The translations under genes were made by a program, and so were the position numbers. Below, piece by piece: positions 15,125 to 22,000 of a DNA stretch of 22,000 nt; the stretch's first letter is position 1, and each line of letters begins with the position of its first letter. The stretch spans positions 1-22,000 of the forward strand of contig CAZQXO010000033.1 in NCBI GenBank assembly GCA_964597445.1, read 5' to 3'. Below the pieces are notes generated by a model, which saw only the letters and a program-made list of their open reading frames with translations, made no database searches and was not told the origin of the DNA. Origin of the DNA: UBA10649 sp964597445 (lineage in GTDB: Bacteria > Actinomycetota > Actinomycetes > S36-B12).

Positions 15125-17887
15125 ATGAGGATTCGCGCGCTGGCGTTTCGCGGCATCGGCCCCTACCGCGATGTGCAGCGAATCGACTTCGACCAACTCG
15201 GGGCGTCCGGCCTCTACCTGATCAACGGACCCACGGGTGCGGGCAAGTCGACGATCATCGATGCGATCACGTTCGCTCTGTACGGCAAGCTGTCGAACGC
15301 CGACGCCGACGAGTCCCGTCTGCGATCGGACTTCGCCCGGCCGACGGACCCCACGGAGGTCGATCTCACCTTCGATACGGCGGCCGGCACCTTCCGCGTC
15401 ATCCGATCACCCAAGTACCGGCGCGCCGCCAAGCGCGGATCGGGAACGACGGAGGAGAAGGGCGGCTGTCACGTCTTCCGCATTCACTCCGACGGTCGCG
15501 AGGAGACGATCGCGGAGGCCAAGGGCGCGGCAGACGCCGAACTCGCCCGCCTCATCGGGCTGACACGCGAGCAGTTCGTCCAGACCGTCGTCCTTCCGCA
15601 GGGCCAGTTCGCCACCTTCCTGTACTCCGACACGAAGGAGCGCGCGGAGATCCTCAAGCGGATCTTCAACACGCAGCTGTTTGAGCGAGTCGTCGAGATC
15701 CTCAAGGCGGACGCGGCCCACGCCCAGGCCGCCTGCGCTGCCGCGACCCAGGAGATCCGGAGCGAGATCGCCACCCTCGCCACGCTCATCGATCTGGACT
15801 CAGAGGCGGTCGCACGACTCGAGGAGTTCGCCACTCACTCCCTCGACGAGGCCCTGCTGGCGGATCTCGAGGCACGCGAGCCTGCCCTCCAGCAGCAGGT
15901 CACCTCCACGGCGGACCGTGCCCAGGCGCTGCGTGCCGCGATGTCCACCGCCGACGAGGCACGCACCCGGGCCCGGGACGAGGCGACAGCCCAGAGTGCT
16001 GTCGCGTCCGCACGTGCCGCGCAGGAGAGCGCCATTCTCGCCTTCACCAAGTCGCGGGCGTCCCTCGACTCGGTCTCGGTACTCGCCGCCCATCTCCTCA
16101 TCCCCCTGGATGAGTCGACCGAGGCTGACACCTGGCGGGCACGCCAGTCCACCGTCGATGGTCATCTCGGGTCGCTCGCCGCTCTCGTCGACGATGAGCG
16201 CACCCTGGCCCAGTGGCCCCAGGAGCAGGCCGCAGCCCAGCAGGAGCTGGAGGATCTCCGCGAGGCGCAGCGAGTCGACGCGGATCGCCTCGCCGGCCTG
16301 CCCGCGCTCATCGACGCGTCCCAGCGACTCATCGACGCACGCCCGACCATGGCGGAGATCGCCAACGTCCACGAACGGCGAGCCGCGGTCACGGCGGCCC
16401 AGGAGTGCCTCCGCGGTCTCGCGAGGGAGGAGGAGGCCGCAGCCGAGTGGGAGGCCCGCGCGGCCGAAGCGCTTGCCGTCGCCGAGCGGGCCGATCAGGA
16501 GCACCGGGAGGGGAGCCGCCGCTACCGCGAGGCCATCGCCGCGCACCTCTCCGCGGACCTCGCGCCCGGCTCCCCCTGCCCCGTGTGCGGTGCCGTGGAG
16601 CACCCTGCACCGGCGCAGCATGAGGGGACCCCTGTCTCCGCCGAGGACCTGGAGACGCTGCAGCAGGCCGCGAGCGAGGCTCACGTCACCCTCGGCCGCA
16701 CGGCCACGGCCCTCGACGAGTCCCGGAAGCGCATCTCCCTGCTGCGGGACACCCTCAGGTGGGAACCCGATGCACTCGCAGCAGAGGACACGGCTGTGGC
16801 AGACCTCGAGGAGGATCTCGACGCTCGAGCCCAGGCTGCCCTGCGGGCCGAGTCCGATCTCGTGGACCTCCATCGTGAGCAGCAGGAACTGCTCGTGCGG
16901 ACGGGCACCCGATCCACCTCTCTTGCCGAGAAGTCCACCGCGCTCGCATCACGCACGCAGCAGATCGCGGGCATGGAGCAGGACATCGCGATCGCTCGAG
17001 GTGACTTCCCCACGATCGAGGACCGACGGATCGCCTCCACATCACTCAGCACTGCTCTCGCCGACCTGGCGCGACGATGCGACCAGCGGTCGCTGGCGCA
17101 GACAGCTCTGGCCGATGCTGAGGCGGCACGGGCCACGTGGCCCGATCGAGACGGATTCGCGGACGTCGATGCTGCCCACTCCGCATGGGAGGCGAGCCAG
17201 GCCGCGTTCCTCCTCGCCGATCGGGAGCATCGCGAGGCAGAGTCGCGGCTGCGTCATCTGCGTGATCGGACTGCCGCCATCGTCGAGCTGACGAGCGATC
17301 GCGCTACCACGGTCGCGGAGAGTCGGGATCTCGTCCTCCTCGCTGACCTCTTCTCCTCCGGACGAGGGCGAGACATCGGCCTGCACATCTACGTCCTGAA
17401 GTCCCTGTTCGCCAACGTCATGGAGAGCGCGAACCGTCGGTTCGAGAGCCTGCTCAACGGCCGGTACCGGCTCGTTCCCGCGCAGGACGATGAGGGGGAC
17501 GGTCGCAGCCTGCAGGGACTGGGCGTCAGCGTGGAGGACCGACTCACCAGCAAGGTGCGGCCTGCCCGCAGCCTGTCCGGTGGCGAGACGTTCTGCGCGT
17601 CCCTCGCCCTTGCGCTCGGACTGTCCGATGTGGTGCGGATGACGGCCGGGGGCATCGAGATCAACTCGCTGTTCATCGACGAGGGCTTCGGATCACTGGA
17701 TGGGGATCAACTCGACGAGGTCATGGTGATGCTCGGGCACCTGAGCAGCGGAGGGCGGAGCGTGGGCGTGATCAGTCACGTCGACAGCATGAAGGCCAGC
17801 ATCACCGAGCAGATCGACATCACTCCCGCGACCGAGACTCAGCCAGCCTCCCTGCGGGTGAGCTGGATGGACTCCTCGGGATCCTGA
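15125..17887 (+). CDS. sbcC: Exonuclease SbcC, Rad50-like SMC ATPase subunit
   Basis: ATPase and tether of the SbcCD complex. 920 aa, slightly short for the family, consistent with short coiled coils. Walker A GPTGAGKS is at 35-42. Long Ala/Glu-rich coiled coils surround a zinc hook CPVCG beginning at Cys485, close to mid-protein. The ABC signature LSGGETFCASLALALG is near residue 816 and Walker B SLFIDEGFGSLD near 850. The ATG at 15125 has a GGAG 8 nt upstream and gives the canonical MRIRALAFRGIGPY start. Confidence 0.97.
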   Translation: MRIRALAFRGIGPYRDVQRIDFDQLGASGLYLINGPTGAGKSTIIDAITFALYGKLSNADADESRLRSDFARPTDPTEVDLTFDTAAGTFRVIRSPKYRRAAKRGSGTTEEKGGCHVFRIHSDGREETIAEAKGAADAELARLIGLTREQFVQTVVLPQGQFATFLYSDTKERAEILKRIFNTQLFERVVEILKADAAHAQAACAAATQEIRSEIATLATLIDLDSEAVARLEEFATHSLDEALLADLEAREPALQQQVTSTADRAQALRAAMSTADEARTRARDEATAQSAVASARAAQESAILAFTKSRASLDSVSVLAAHLLIPLDESTEADTWRARQSTVDGHLGSLAALVDDERTLAQWPQEQAAAQQELEDLREAQRVDADRLAGLPALIDASQRLIDARPTMAEIANVHERRAAVTAAQECLRGLAREEEAAAEWEARAAEALAVAERADQEHREGSRRYREAIAAHLSADLAPGSPCPVCGAVEHPAPAQHEGTPVSAEDLETLQQAASEAHVTLGRTATALDESRKRISLLRDTLRWEPDALAAEDTAVADLEEDLDARAQAALRAESDLVDLHREQQELLVRTGTRSTSLAEKSTALASRTQQIAGMEQDIAIARGDFPTIEDRRIASTSLSTALADLARRCDQRSLAQTALADAEAARATWPDRDGFADVDAAHSAWEASQAAFLLADREHREAESRLRHLRDRTAAIVELTSDRATTVAESRDLVLLADLFSSGRGRDIGLHIYVLKSLFANVMESANRRFESLLNGRYRLVPAQDDEGDGRSLQGLGVSVEDRLTSKVRPARSLSGGETFCASLALALGLSDVVRMTAGGIEINSLFIDEGFGSLDGDQLDEVMVMLGHLSSGGRSVGVISHVDSMKASITEQIDITPATETQPASLRVSWMDSSGS

Positions 17888-17902
17888 GCGTGGGAGCTCA
17901 GG
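17883..17902. terminator. Bidirectional hairpin between convergent genes
   Basis: CCTGAGC / GCTCAGG, a 7-bp perfect stem with a 6-nt loop, overlaps the stop codons of both sbcC and the convergent membrane-protein gene. It has no T-tract on either strand; its position suggests shared termination. Confidence 0.45.
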
Positions 17903-18392
17903 CGAGCGACCACCAAAGAGCCAGGTACGACACCGGGAGCCCGACGTCGTAGACGAGGATCAGGGTGTTCCCGGGTGCGAAGTTGCGGGTCCTCTTCATC
18001 TCGATGACGTGGTTGACGGCGGCGAGGACGAGGAACACCCCTTGGGCGATGGCGATAGGCCACCACGCAGCCGCGCTGGAGTTGGCAGCCACGATGCCTG
18101 CCAGCCCGAGACCGAGGCTGACGAATCCGATCTCGTACTGGAAGCCGTTCGTCTGCCACCCGATCTGGGCAGCCGTCTTGCGGGCCAGCACGGTATGCAT
18201 GAAGGCACTGACGAGGAACATGATGCCGCCGGGTAGGAACAGCATCCACCGCATGGCGGAGTCGGAGAACGAGTCACTCGGATCGGCGCCTACGGCGGAC
18301 CACCCGAGCAGCGCGAAGATCCAGGCAAGGGCGACGGTGAGGCCGGGGATGAGAGCGGACACGGCCTCACGGTAGGGGGCCTGATCCCCCAT
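17898..18392 (-). CDS. Five-helix integral membrane protein (DUF6790-like)
   Basis: 164 aa from the ATG at 18392. Hydrophobic segments lie near residues 11-34, 50-70, 88-105, 109-127 and 146-164. Between helices 2 and 3 is ARKTAAQIGWQTNGFQYEIGFVS, which recalls the IGW..s.FQ.EiG pattern of small membrane proteins called DUF6790; the family assignment is from memory. The frame is open 132 nt further upstream, but that part is Pro/Ser-rich and unlike the rest, so it is left out. No ribosome site is obvious. Function unknown. Confidence 0.72.
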   Translation of the reverse strand: MGDQAPYREAVSALIPGLTVALAWIFALLGWSAVGADPSDSFSDSAMRWMLFLPGGIMFLVSAFMHTVLARKTAAQIGWQTNGFQYEIGFVSLGLGLAGIVAANSSAAAWWPIAIAQGVFLVLAAVNHVIEMKRTRNFAPGNTLILVYDVGLPVSYLALWWSLA

Positions 18393-18533
18393 CCGCGCGA
18401 ACACGCCCAATCTCGGAGGTTCCGGTCCCGGCCTACTCGTCAGTGGCGAGGGGGACGTAGTCTTGAGGTGCTGGGGGGGTGCCTGTGCTCCTCCCCCGAG
18501 GCCGGTGCCCTCCCAGCCCGGCATCCCACCCTC

Positions 18534-18547
18534 GTCACGATCGTGAC
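18534..18547. promoter_or_regulatory. 14-bp perfect palindrome upstream of the DUF6325-like gene
   Basis: GTCACGATCGTGAC is a perfect palindrome. It lies just upstream of where the -35 of the TAGGCT promoter (18575-18580) would be, the usual place for a dimeric activator. No second copy was noticed in the window. Confidence 0.4.
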
Positions 18548-18574
18548 CCGCCTTCTGGGCCCGTCGCCCGCAGG

Positions 18575-18580
18575 TAGGCT
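18575..18580 (+). promoter_or_regulatory. Candidate -10 element of the DUF6325-SHOCT operon
   Basis: TAGGCT fits TANNNT and would give a leader of about 25 nt ending in a GGAGG ribosome site before the ATG at 18612. The -35 is weak (CTTCTG), compatible with an activator-dependent promoter. Confidence 0.4.
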
Positions 18581-18611
18581 GCAGACACCACCCCCACTAA
18601 CGGAGGAACAC

Positions 18612-19022
18612 ATGCCCCTCGGTCCCGTCGATGTCTACGTCATCGCCTTTCCCGGCAACCAGTTCAGCGGCGAGATCGTTCCCGCCATCGTCGAGCAGGT
18701 GGCGAACGGCAACATCCGCATCCTGGACGTCCTGTTCGTCATGAAGGACGCCGAGGGCGACATCGCCGTCCTGGAGATCGAGGACCTCGGCCCGGAGGGC
18801 GCCTCGTATGTCGAGCTCGACCTGTTCTCCCCCGGCGCCCTGAACGAGGAGGACGCCGACGAGATCGCCGACAACCTCCCCGCGAACACGTCGGCCCTCA
18901 TGATCGCCTTCGAGAACACCTGGATGGAGGGCCTCATCGGCGCCTTCGCCCGCGCCGGTGCCCTGCCCATCGACCACGTGCGGATTCCCGCCACCGTCGT
19001 CAACGCCGTCATCGGCGACTAG
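18612..19022 (+). CDS. DUF6325-like conserved hypothetical protein
   Basis: 136-aa acidic soluble protein. It starts MPLGPVDVYVIAFPGNQFSGEIVPAI and contains LDVLFVMKDAEGDIAVLEIEDL, a pattern I associate with actinobacterial DUF6325 proteins (from memory), distantly like the DUF1269 group. The alternation of beta strands and acidic helices suggests a ferredoxin-like fold. The ATG at 18612 has GGAGG 6 nt upstream. It is followed after 50 nt by a SHOCT-domain gene, a pairing common in this family. Function not known. Confidence 0.8.
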   Translation: MPLGPVDVYVIAFPGNQFSGEIVPAIVEQVANGNIRILDVLFVMKDAEGDIAVLEIEDLGPEGASYVELDLFSPGALNEEDADEIADNLPANTSALMIAFENTWMEGLIGAFARAGALPIDHVRIPATVVNAVIGD

Positions 19023-19072
19023 CCACCCACTCGTCGTCACACAACCGACACCACATCACCGAGGAGAACATC

Positions 19073-19318
19073 ATGGGTCTCATGCGCATGGCCGCCCGCA
19101 CCGCTGTCGTCGCCGGCACCGCCACCGCCGTCTCCGGCCGGGTCGCCCACAACCAGCAGGAGAAGTACGCAGCTCAGGATGCCCAGGCCGCCGCGGCCGC
19201 CGCTCCCGCAGCCGAGGATCCGACCGAGAAGGTCAAGCAGCTCGCCGACCTCCACGCCCAGGGGATCCTCTCCGACGAGGAGTTCGCCGCCGCCAAGAAG
19301 AAGGCGCTCGGCATCTGA
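19073..19318 (+). CDS. Small SHOCT-domain protein
   Basis: 81 aa. The N-terminal 30 residues form an Ala-rich hydrophobic or amphipathic helix (AARTAVVAGTATAVSG), followed by an Ala-rich linker. A C-terminal SHOCT motif covers about residues 50-80 (KVKQLADLHAQGILSDEEFA, then KKKALG). SHOCT domains are short oligomerisation modules. GAGGAG lies 6 nt upstream of the ATG. The TGA stop overlaps the CTG proposed as start of the next gene. Confidence 0.88.
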   Translation: MGLMRMAARTAVVAGTATAVSGRVAHNQQEKYAAQDAQAAAAAAPAAEDPTEKVKQLADLHAQGILSDEEFAAAKKKALGI

Positions 19319-20040
19319 GCACCGATCCGTACGCACGGCTAGCAGGGGTCTACGACGAGTTCGTCGTAGACCCCTGCTACGCGTGGTGGGCCGACTGGAT
19401 CGAGTCCACGTGGCAGGGAGATCGCCCACGCACCGTGCTCGACCTCTGCTGTGGCACCGGCCTGATGACAGCCGAACTGCTGAGCCGCGGCCTCGAGGTC
19501 ACGGGAGTGGATGCCTCCCCGGCCATGCTCAGCCTCGCGCGGGATCGCCTCGGACCGACGGTGCCCCTGATCGAGACATGGCTGCCGGACCTTCCGGTCG
19601 ACGGCCCGTTCGATGCCGTGGTGTCCACGCTCGATGGGTTCAACTACCTCACGGCAGCCGACCTTGCGGCAACCTTCGCCGCCGCGGCCCGAGTCCTGCG
19701 CCCGGGCGGGTGGATCCTGTTCGACGTCCTCGGCCCCGGGTCGTTGGACTTCGCCCGCGCCCATCCCGTCATCACCGGCAGCCGGGCAGGCTGCTCGTTC
19801 ACCCTCACGACGCAGGTCGCCGGGACGACGTGCCACGCGACCCTGGACTTCCAGAGTGAGGATTCCGCCCACAGCTCCTTTGTGGAGACGCACGTTCAGC
19901 ACGTGCACTCAACCGAGGAGATCGGGGCAGGCCTCGCGTCTGCCGGTTTCTCGGTGGGCCTGCTCGCGGATGAGTACTCTGAGGGCGCCGTGACCGACTC
20001 CACGCTGCGCGCCACGTGGGTGGCTCGACTCGCGGGCTGA
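19315..20040 (+). CDS. Class I SAM-dependent methyltransferase with apparent CTG start
   Basis: 241 aa. TDPYARLAGVYDEFVVDPCY at the N-terminus matches the usual beginning of this methyltransferase type, followed by motif I VLDLCCGTGLMTAEL (about 41-55), GVDASPAM and RVLRPGGWILFDVLGP. No ATG, GTG or TTG exists in frame between the upstream off-frame region and the GTG at 19435, which lies inside motif I and cannot be the start. The CTG at 19315 overlaps the SHOCT stop (CTGA) and has AAGG about 10 nt upstream. A perfect 19-bp inverted repeat occupies codons 9-22. An indel or programmed frameshift joining it to SHOCT is an alternative. Substrate unknown. Confidence 0.82.
   Translation: MSTDPYARLAGVYDEFVVDPCYAWWADWIESTWQGDRPRTVLDLCCGTGLMTAELLSRGLEVTGVDASPAMLSLARDRLGPTVPLIETWLPDLPVDGPFDAVVSTLDGFNYLTAADLAATFAAAARVLRPGGWILFDVLGPGSLDFARAHPVITGSRAGCSFTLTTQVAGTTCHATLDFQSEDSAHSSFVETHVQHVHSTEEIGAGLASAGFSVGLLADEYSEGAVTDSTLRATWVARLAG
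19340..19379. repeat. Perfect 19-bp inverted repeat with a 2-nt centre inside a coding start
   Basis: The left arm 19340-19358 (TAGCAGGGGTCTACGACGA) is exactly complementary to the right arm 19361-19379; the centre is GT. It would form a very strong RNA hairpin or DNA cruciform 22 nt after the SHOCT stop. No T-tract follows. It lies within codons encoding LAGVYDEFVVDPCY and uses CTA (Leu) and GTA (Val), codons that high-GC actinobacteria avoid. Confidence 0.95.
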
Positions 20041-20054
20041 CGACGGGAGACTCC

Positions 20055-21098
20055 ATGAGACGAGCATTGACCGCTGCAGCCGTCCTCGGGGCCCTCCTGC
20101 TGGCCTCCCCCGCAACCCCGGCCCACGCGGACGCCCTTCTCTCCGCGACGCCGGCCACCATCGCAGGTGCCACCTTGGATGGGCTGCCTGCGACGCCGGC
20201 CTCACCTCCGGGAGTCTCGCCCGAGGTCTACTACGACGACGCGACCAGGACGTACTACCTCTGGACCACGCATATGCCCGCGGTCATGTACTCCAGCTCC
20301 GACGGCACCTCGTGGTCCCCCATCGCCGGTGCCACGCTTCCCAATGGCTTCGACTGGTCCATCGTCAAGATGGGCCCGAACGACTACCGGATGTACTACT
20401 CATCAATCAACCCCAACGCCGCCTCCGAGGTGAGGTGCAGCAAGCAGCGCAAGGAACTGCGCTACGCCACCTCCACCAATCTCGTGAACTGGACGCCGCA
20501 GCCGAACGTTCTCCTCGACAGCGTGGGCTGCGGGGTTCCTCACGTGCTGCGCAGAGCAGACGGATCCTTCCTGCTCTACTACAACAGCGAGGAGCCGGTG
20601 CACGGCATCTACATCGCCACATCGCCCGACGGCCTCGCGTGGACCAAGCGCCCCGGCATCATCGCGAATGACTCCCAGCTCGTCGATCCTGCTCCGCTGC
20701 AGATGCCGGACGGCACCTACCTCATGGTCTCCTCGACTATGGGCGGGGGATCAACCCAGCAACTGCGTATCTTGTCCTCGACGGATGGAATGTCGTGGAC
20801 CCTTCGACCGGAGCCGCTCCTGGCTCCTCGAGGCGTCAGTGTCCTCGACCCCGCACTCAAGCTCATCGGACAGCAGCTACGGGTCTGGTACGGCTATGCA
20901 CAGGGGGGCAACCACGCCGACTCCCGCATCACGTCAGGCCTTCTGACCCTGAAGCCCGGCAAGGTCACGGCCGCGTCGACAAGCGCGACATCCTCGAAGA
21001 CCAAGCCGTGCACGAAGCCCGGCGCCAGCCGCACCTATCAGGGCGCGGTCTACGTCTGCAAGAAGGTCAAAGGCTCGCTCGTCTGGCTTAGGCGCTGA
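20055..21098 (+). CDS. Secreted beta-propeller protein, glycosidase-like (GH43/GH32 clan fold)
   Basis: 347 aa. The signal peptide MRRALTAAAVLGALLLASP... is probably cleaved after AHA at residue 25. Four repeats of the type S/T-S-x-D-G-x-x-W (YSSSDGTSW, YATSTNLVNW, IATSPDGLAW, LSSTDGMSW) with interleaved YYDD and VDPAPLQMPDG segments indicate a five-bladed propeller like arabinan- and fructan-active enzymes; VDPAPLQ could hold an acidic catalytic residue. The C-terminal 30 residues (PCTKPGASRTYQGAVYVC, then LVW) form a separate two-cysteine motif. GGGAGA precedes the ATG, 14 nt after the methyltransferase stop, so it is likely cotranscribed. Activity on a particular sugar is not predictable. 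Confidence 0.82.
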   Translation: MRRALTAAAVLGALLLASPATPAHADALLSATPATIAGATLDGLPATPASPPGVSPEVYYDDATRTYYLWTTHMPAVMYSSSDGTSWSPIAGATLPNGFDWSIVKMGPNDYRMYYSSINPNAASEVRCSKQRKELRYATSTNLVNWTPQPNVLLDSVGCGVPHVLRRADGSFLLYYNSEEPVHGIYIATSPDGLAWTKRPGIIANDSQLVDPAPLQMPDGTYLMVSSTMGGGSTQQLRILSSTDGMSWTLRPEPLLAPRGVSVLDPALKLIGQQLRVWYGYAQGGNHADSRITSGLLTLKPGKVTAASTSATSSKTKPCTKPGASRTYQGAVYVCKKVKGSLVWLRR

Positions 21099-21157
21099 TG
21101 GCCTGATGCGTGCCCGCTTCGCTGGCCGAATGGCTCGCGACGTGTTCTCCTAGAGGC

Positions 21158-21886
21158 ATGACGGAACAGCCCGGCGACCTCGAGACGCAGGCCCCACGGG
21201 GCACCCCGATCGGGCGGCGCATCGTGCTCGGCGTGGTCGGCGTCGGTGCCGTCGGCGTCCTGGCCGGGAGGTGGCTGTCCGCCGGCGTGAGCGAGATCGT
21301 GGCCTCCACGGCCCCCGGGCTGGCCTCGGTGATTCCGGCCGCTGGAGGATTCCGCATCTACACGGTGACGGGGGGCTTCCCCGAGATGCCCCCGGCGGAG
21401 TATCGACTCTCCGTGTCCGGCCTCGTCACCGAACCGCTCTCCTTGTCCCTGGACGACCTGACCCAACTGCCTCAGACACAGATGACCAAGGACTTCCAGT
21501 GCGTGACGGGGTGGCGTGTCGACGACGTTCCCTGGTCAGGCGTCCTGCTGCGCGACATCCTCACTGCCGCAGGCGTCGAGTCCGACGCCGAGGCCCTTCG
21601 ACTCACGTCATTCGATGGGGCCTACACGGAGTCGCTGACGATCGACCAGGCGATGCGGGATGACATGCTCGTTGCCACCACGATGTACGGCGCCCCGCTC
21701 GAAGTGAAGCATGGGGCTCCTGTGCGACTCCTGGCCGCTCCCATGTACGGCTACAAGTCGATCAAGTGGCTCGACGGGATCGAGCTGACACGAACGGTCA
21801 TCCCCGGCTACTGGGCAGTGCGCGGCTACGACATTGATGCGTGGGTCGGCCGCTCGAACGGACGATCCGATGAACCCATCGTCTGA
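21158..21886 (+). CDS. Sulfite-oxidase-type molybdopterin-dependent oxidoreductase
   Basis: 242 aa. An N-terminal Tat-like or membrane anchor (GRR at 19-21, hydrophobic 23-40) precedes an oxidoreductase molybdopterin-binding domain (about 80-235). The molybdenum ligand is Cys115 in FQCVTGWRVDDVPWSG. The closing block GYWAVRGYDIDAWVGRSNG is highly characteristic of this family. The twin Arg lacks the full S/T-RRxFLK consensus. The ATG at 21158 has a weak AGAGG nearby; a GTG at 21110 would add 16 residues. The 3' end overlaps the cytochrome b gene by 17 nt, indicating an electron-transfer pair. Substrate unknown (sulfite, sulfoxide or other). Confidence 0.9.
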   Translation: MTEQPGDLETQAPRGTPIGRRIVLGVVGVGAVGVLAGRWLSAGVSEIVASTAPGLASVIPAAGGFRIYTVTGGFPEMPPAEYRLSVSGLVTEPLSLSLDDLTQLPQTQMTKDFQCVTGWRVDDVPWSGVLLRDILTAAGVESDAEALRLTSFDGAYTESLTIDQAMRDDMLVATTMYGAPLEVKHGAPVRLLAAPMYGYKSIKWLDGIELTRTVIPGYWAVRGYDIDAWVGRSNGRSDEPIV

Positions 21887-22000
21887 TCGCGCATCCGTGA
21901 ACGTGGACGCCGCGGAGCCCGGCACTCCCGCCCTCCTCCCCCGCTTCACCCGAGCGGAGCGCTGGGTGCATCGGACTCTCGGGATCCTCGTCGGTGTGCT
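21870..22000 (+). CDS. Cytochrome b-type membrane subunit (N-terminal part, cut by window edge)
   Basis: The ATG at 21870 overlaps the upstream gene by 17 nt and the frame stays open to the window end (43 codons). After a disordered start comes RFTRAERWVHRTLGILVGVL, the usual opening of cytochrome b561/formate-dehydrogenase-gamma type subunits, where the His in WVHR is a heme ligand at the start of helix 1. Partnership with the molybdoenzyme as quinone- or redox-linked anchor is inferred from overlap and family knowledge. Confidence 0.72.
   Translation, partial: MNPSSDRASVNVDAAEPGTPALLPRFTRAERWVHRTLGILVGV

Noticed and set aside
15681..17291. A 536-codon plus-strand open frame
   Set aside because: It is the off-frame of sbcC, Ser/Arg/Pro-rich with no domain; long off-frames are expected at this GC.
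18393..18524. N-terminal extension of the 5-TM membrane protein
   Set aside because: Pro/Ser-rich, no membrane segment, no ribosome site; looks like intergenic sequence.

Overview
This is a high-GC actinobacterial chromosomal segment. The evidence is very high GC with strong third-position bias, a paired clpP1-clpP2 operon next to tig and clpX, several GTG starts that look leaderless (a TANNNT-like box, 6 nt, then GTG), and tRNAs without an encoded CCA. The sequence is a draft: 100 N's interrupt one gene. No transposase, integrase, phage gene or CRISPR array is visible, so the window reads as core and conserved chromosome with a few secreted or regulatory accessory genes.

Left part (1-5380): on the minus strand, tRNA-Pro(TGG), trigger factor, clpP1, clpP2 and clpX (cut by the window edge) form the usual protein-folding and proteolysis locus. 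It is split by two overlapping plus-strand genes for paralogous GAF-like/LuxR-type regulators, which lie between clpP2 and clpX.

Middle part (5525-13722): three plus-strand genes come first. They encode a phosphoribosyltransferase fused to an alpha/beta hydrolase, a small SAM methyltransferase that starts on the stop codon of a 13-codon upstream ORF, and a large secreted subtilase (signal peptide, Fn3-like, I9-like prodomain, S8 domain broken by the N gap, three IPT/TIG domains, an OmpA-like domain and a second I9-like domain). They run head-on into a minus-strand, translationally coupled operon: GT4 glycosyltransferase, then SAM methyltransferase, then an alpha/alpha-barrel prenyltransferase-like protein. 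That operon is probably for glycoconjugate or lipid modification.

Right part (13789-22000): tRNA-Gly(TCC) is followed by sbcD-sbcC (DNA hairpin and double-strand-break nuclease) and a convergent 5-TM membrane protein. A plus-strand chain then reads DUF6325-like protein, SHOCT protein, SAM methyltransferase, secreted beta-propeller protein, Tat-like sulfite-oxidase-type molybdoenzyme and the start of its cytochrome b partner.

The most unusual nucleic-acid signals are these. A perfect 19-bp inverted repeat with a 2-nt centre sits in the first codons of the methyltransferase at 19315, and that gene has no ATG, GTG or TTG start, only a CTG overlapping the SHOCT stop. A candidate leaderless 13-codon uORF is coupled to the methyltransferase at 6883. 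A G9 tract lies at the start of the first LuxR-type gene. I see no clearly new multi-gene system; the palindrome/CTG methyltransferase junction and the double-prodomain subtilase are the best leads.
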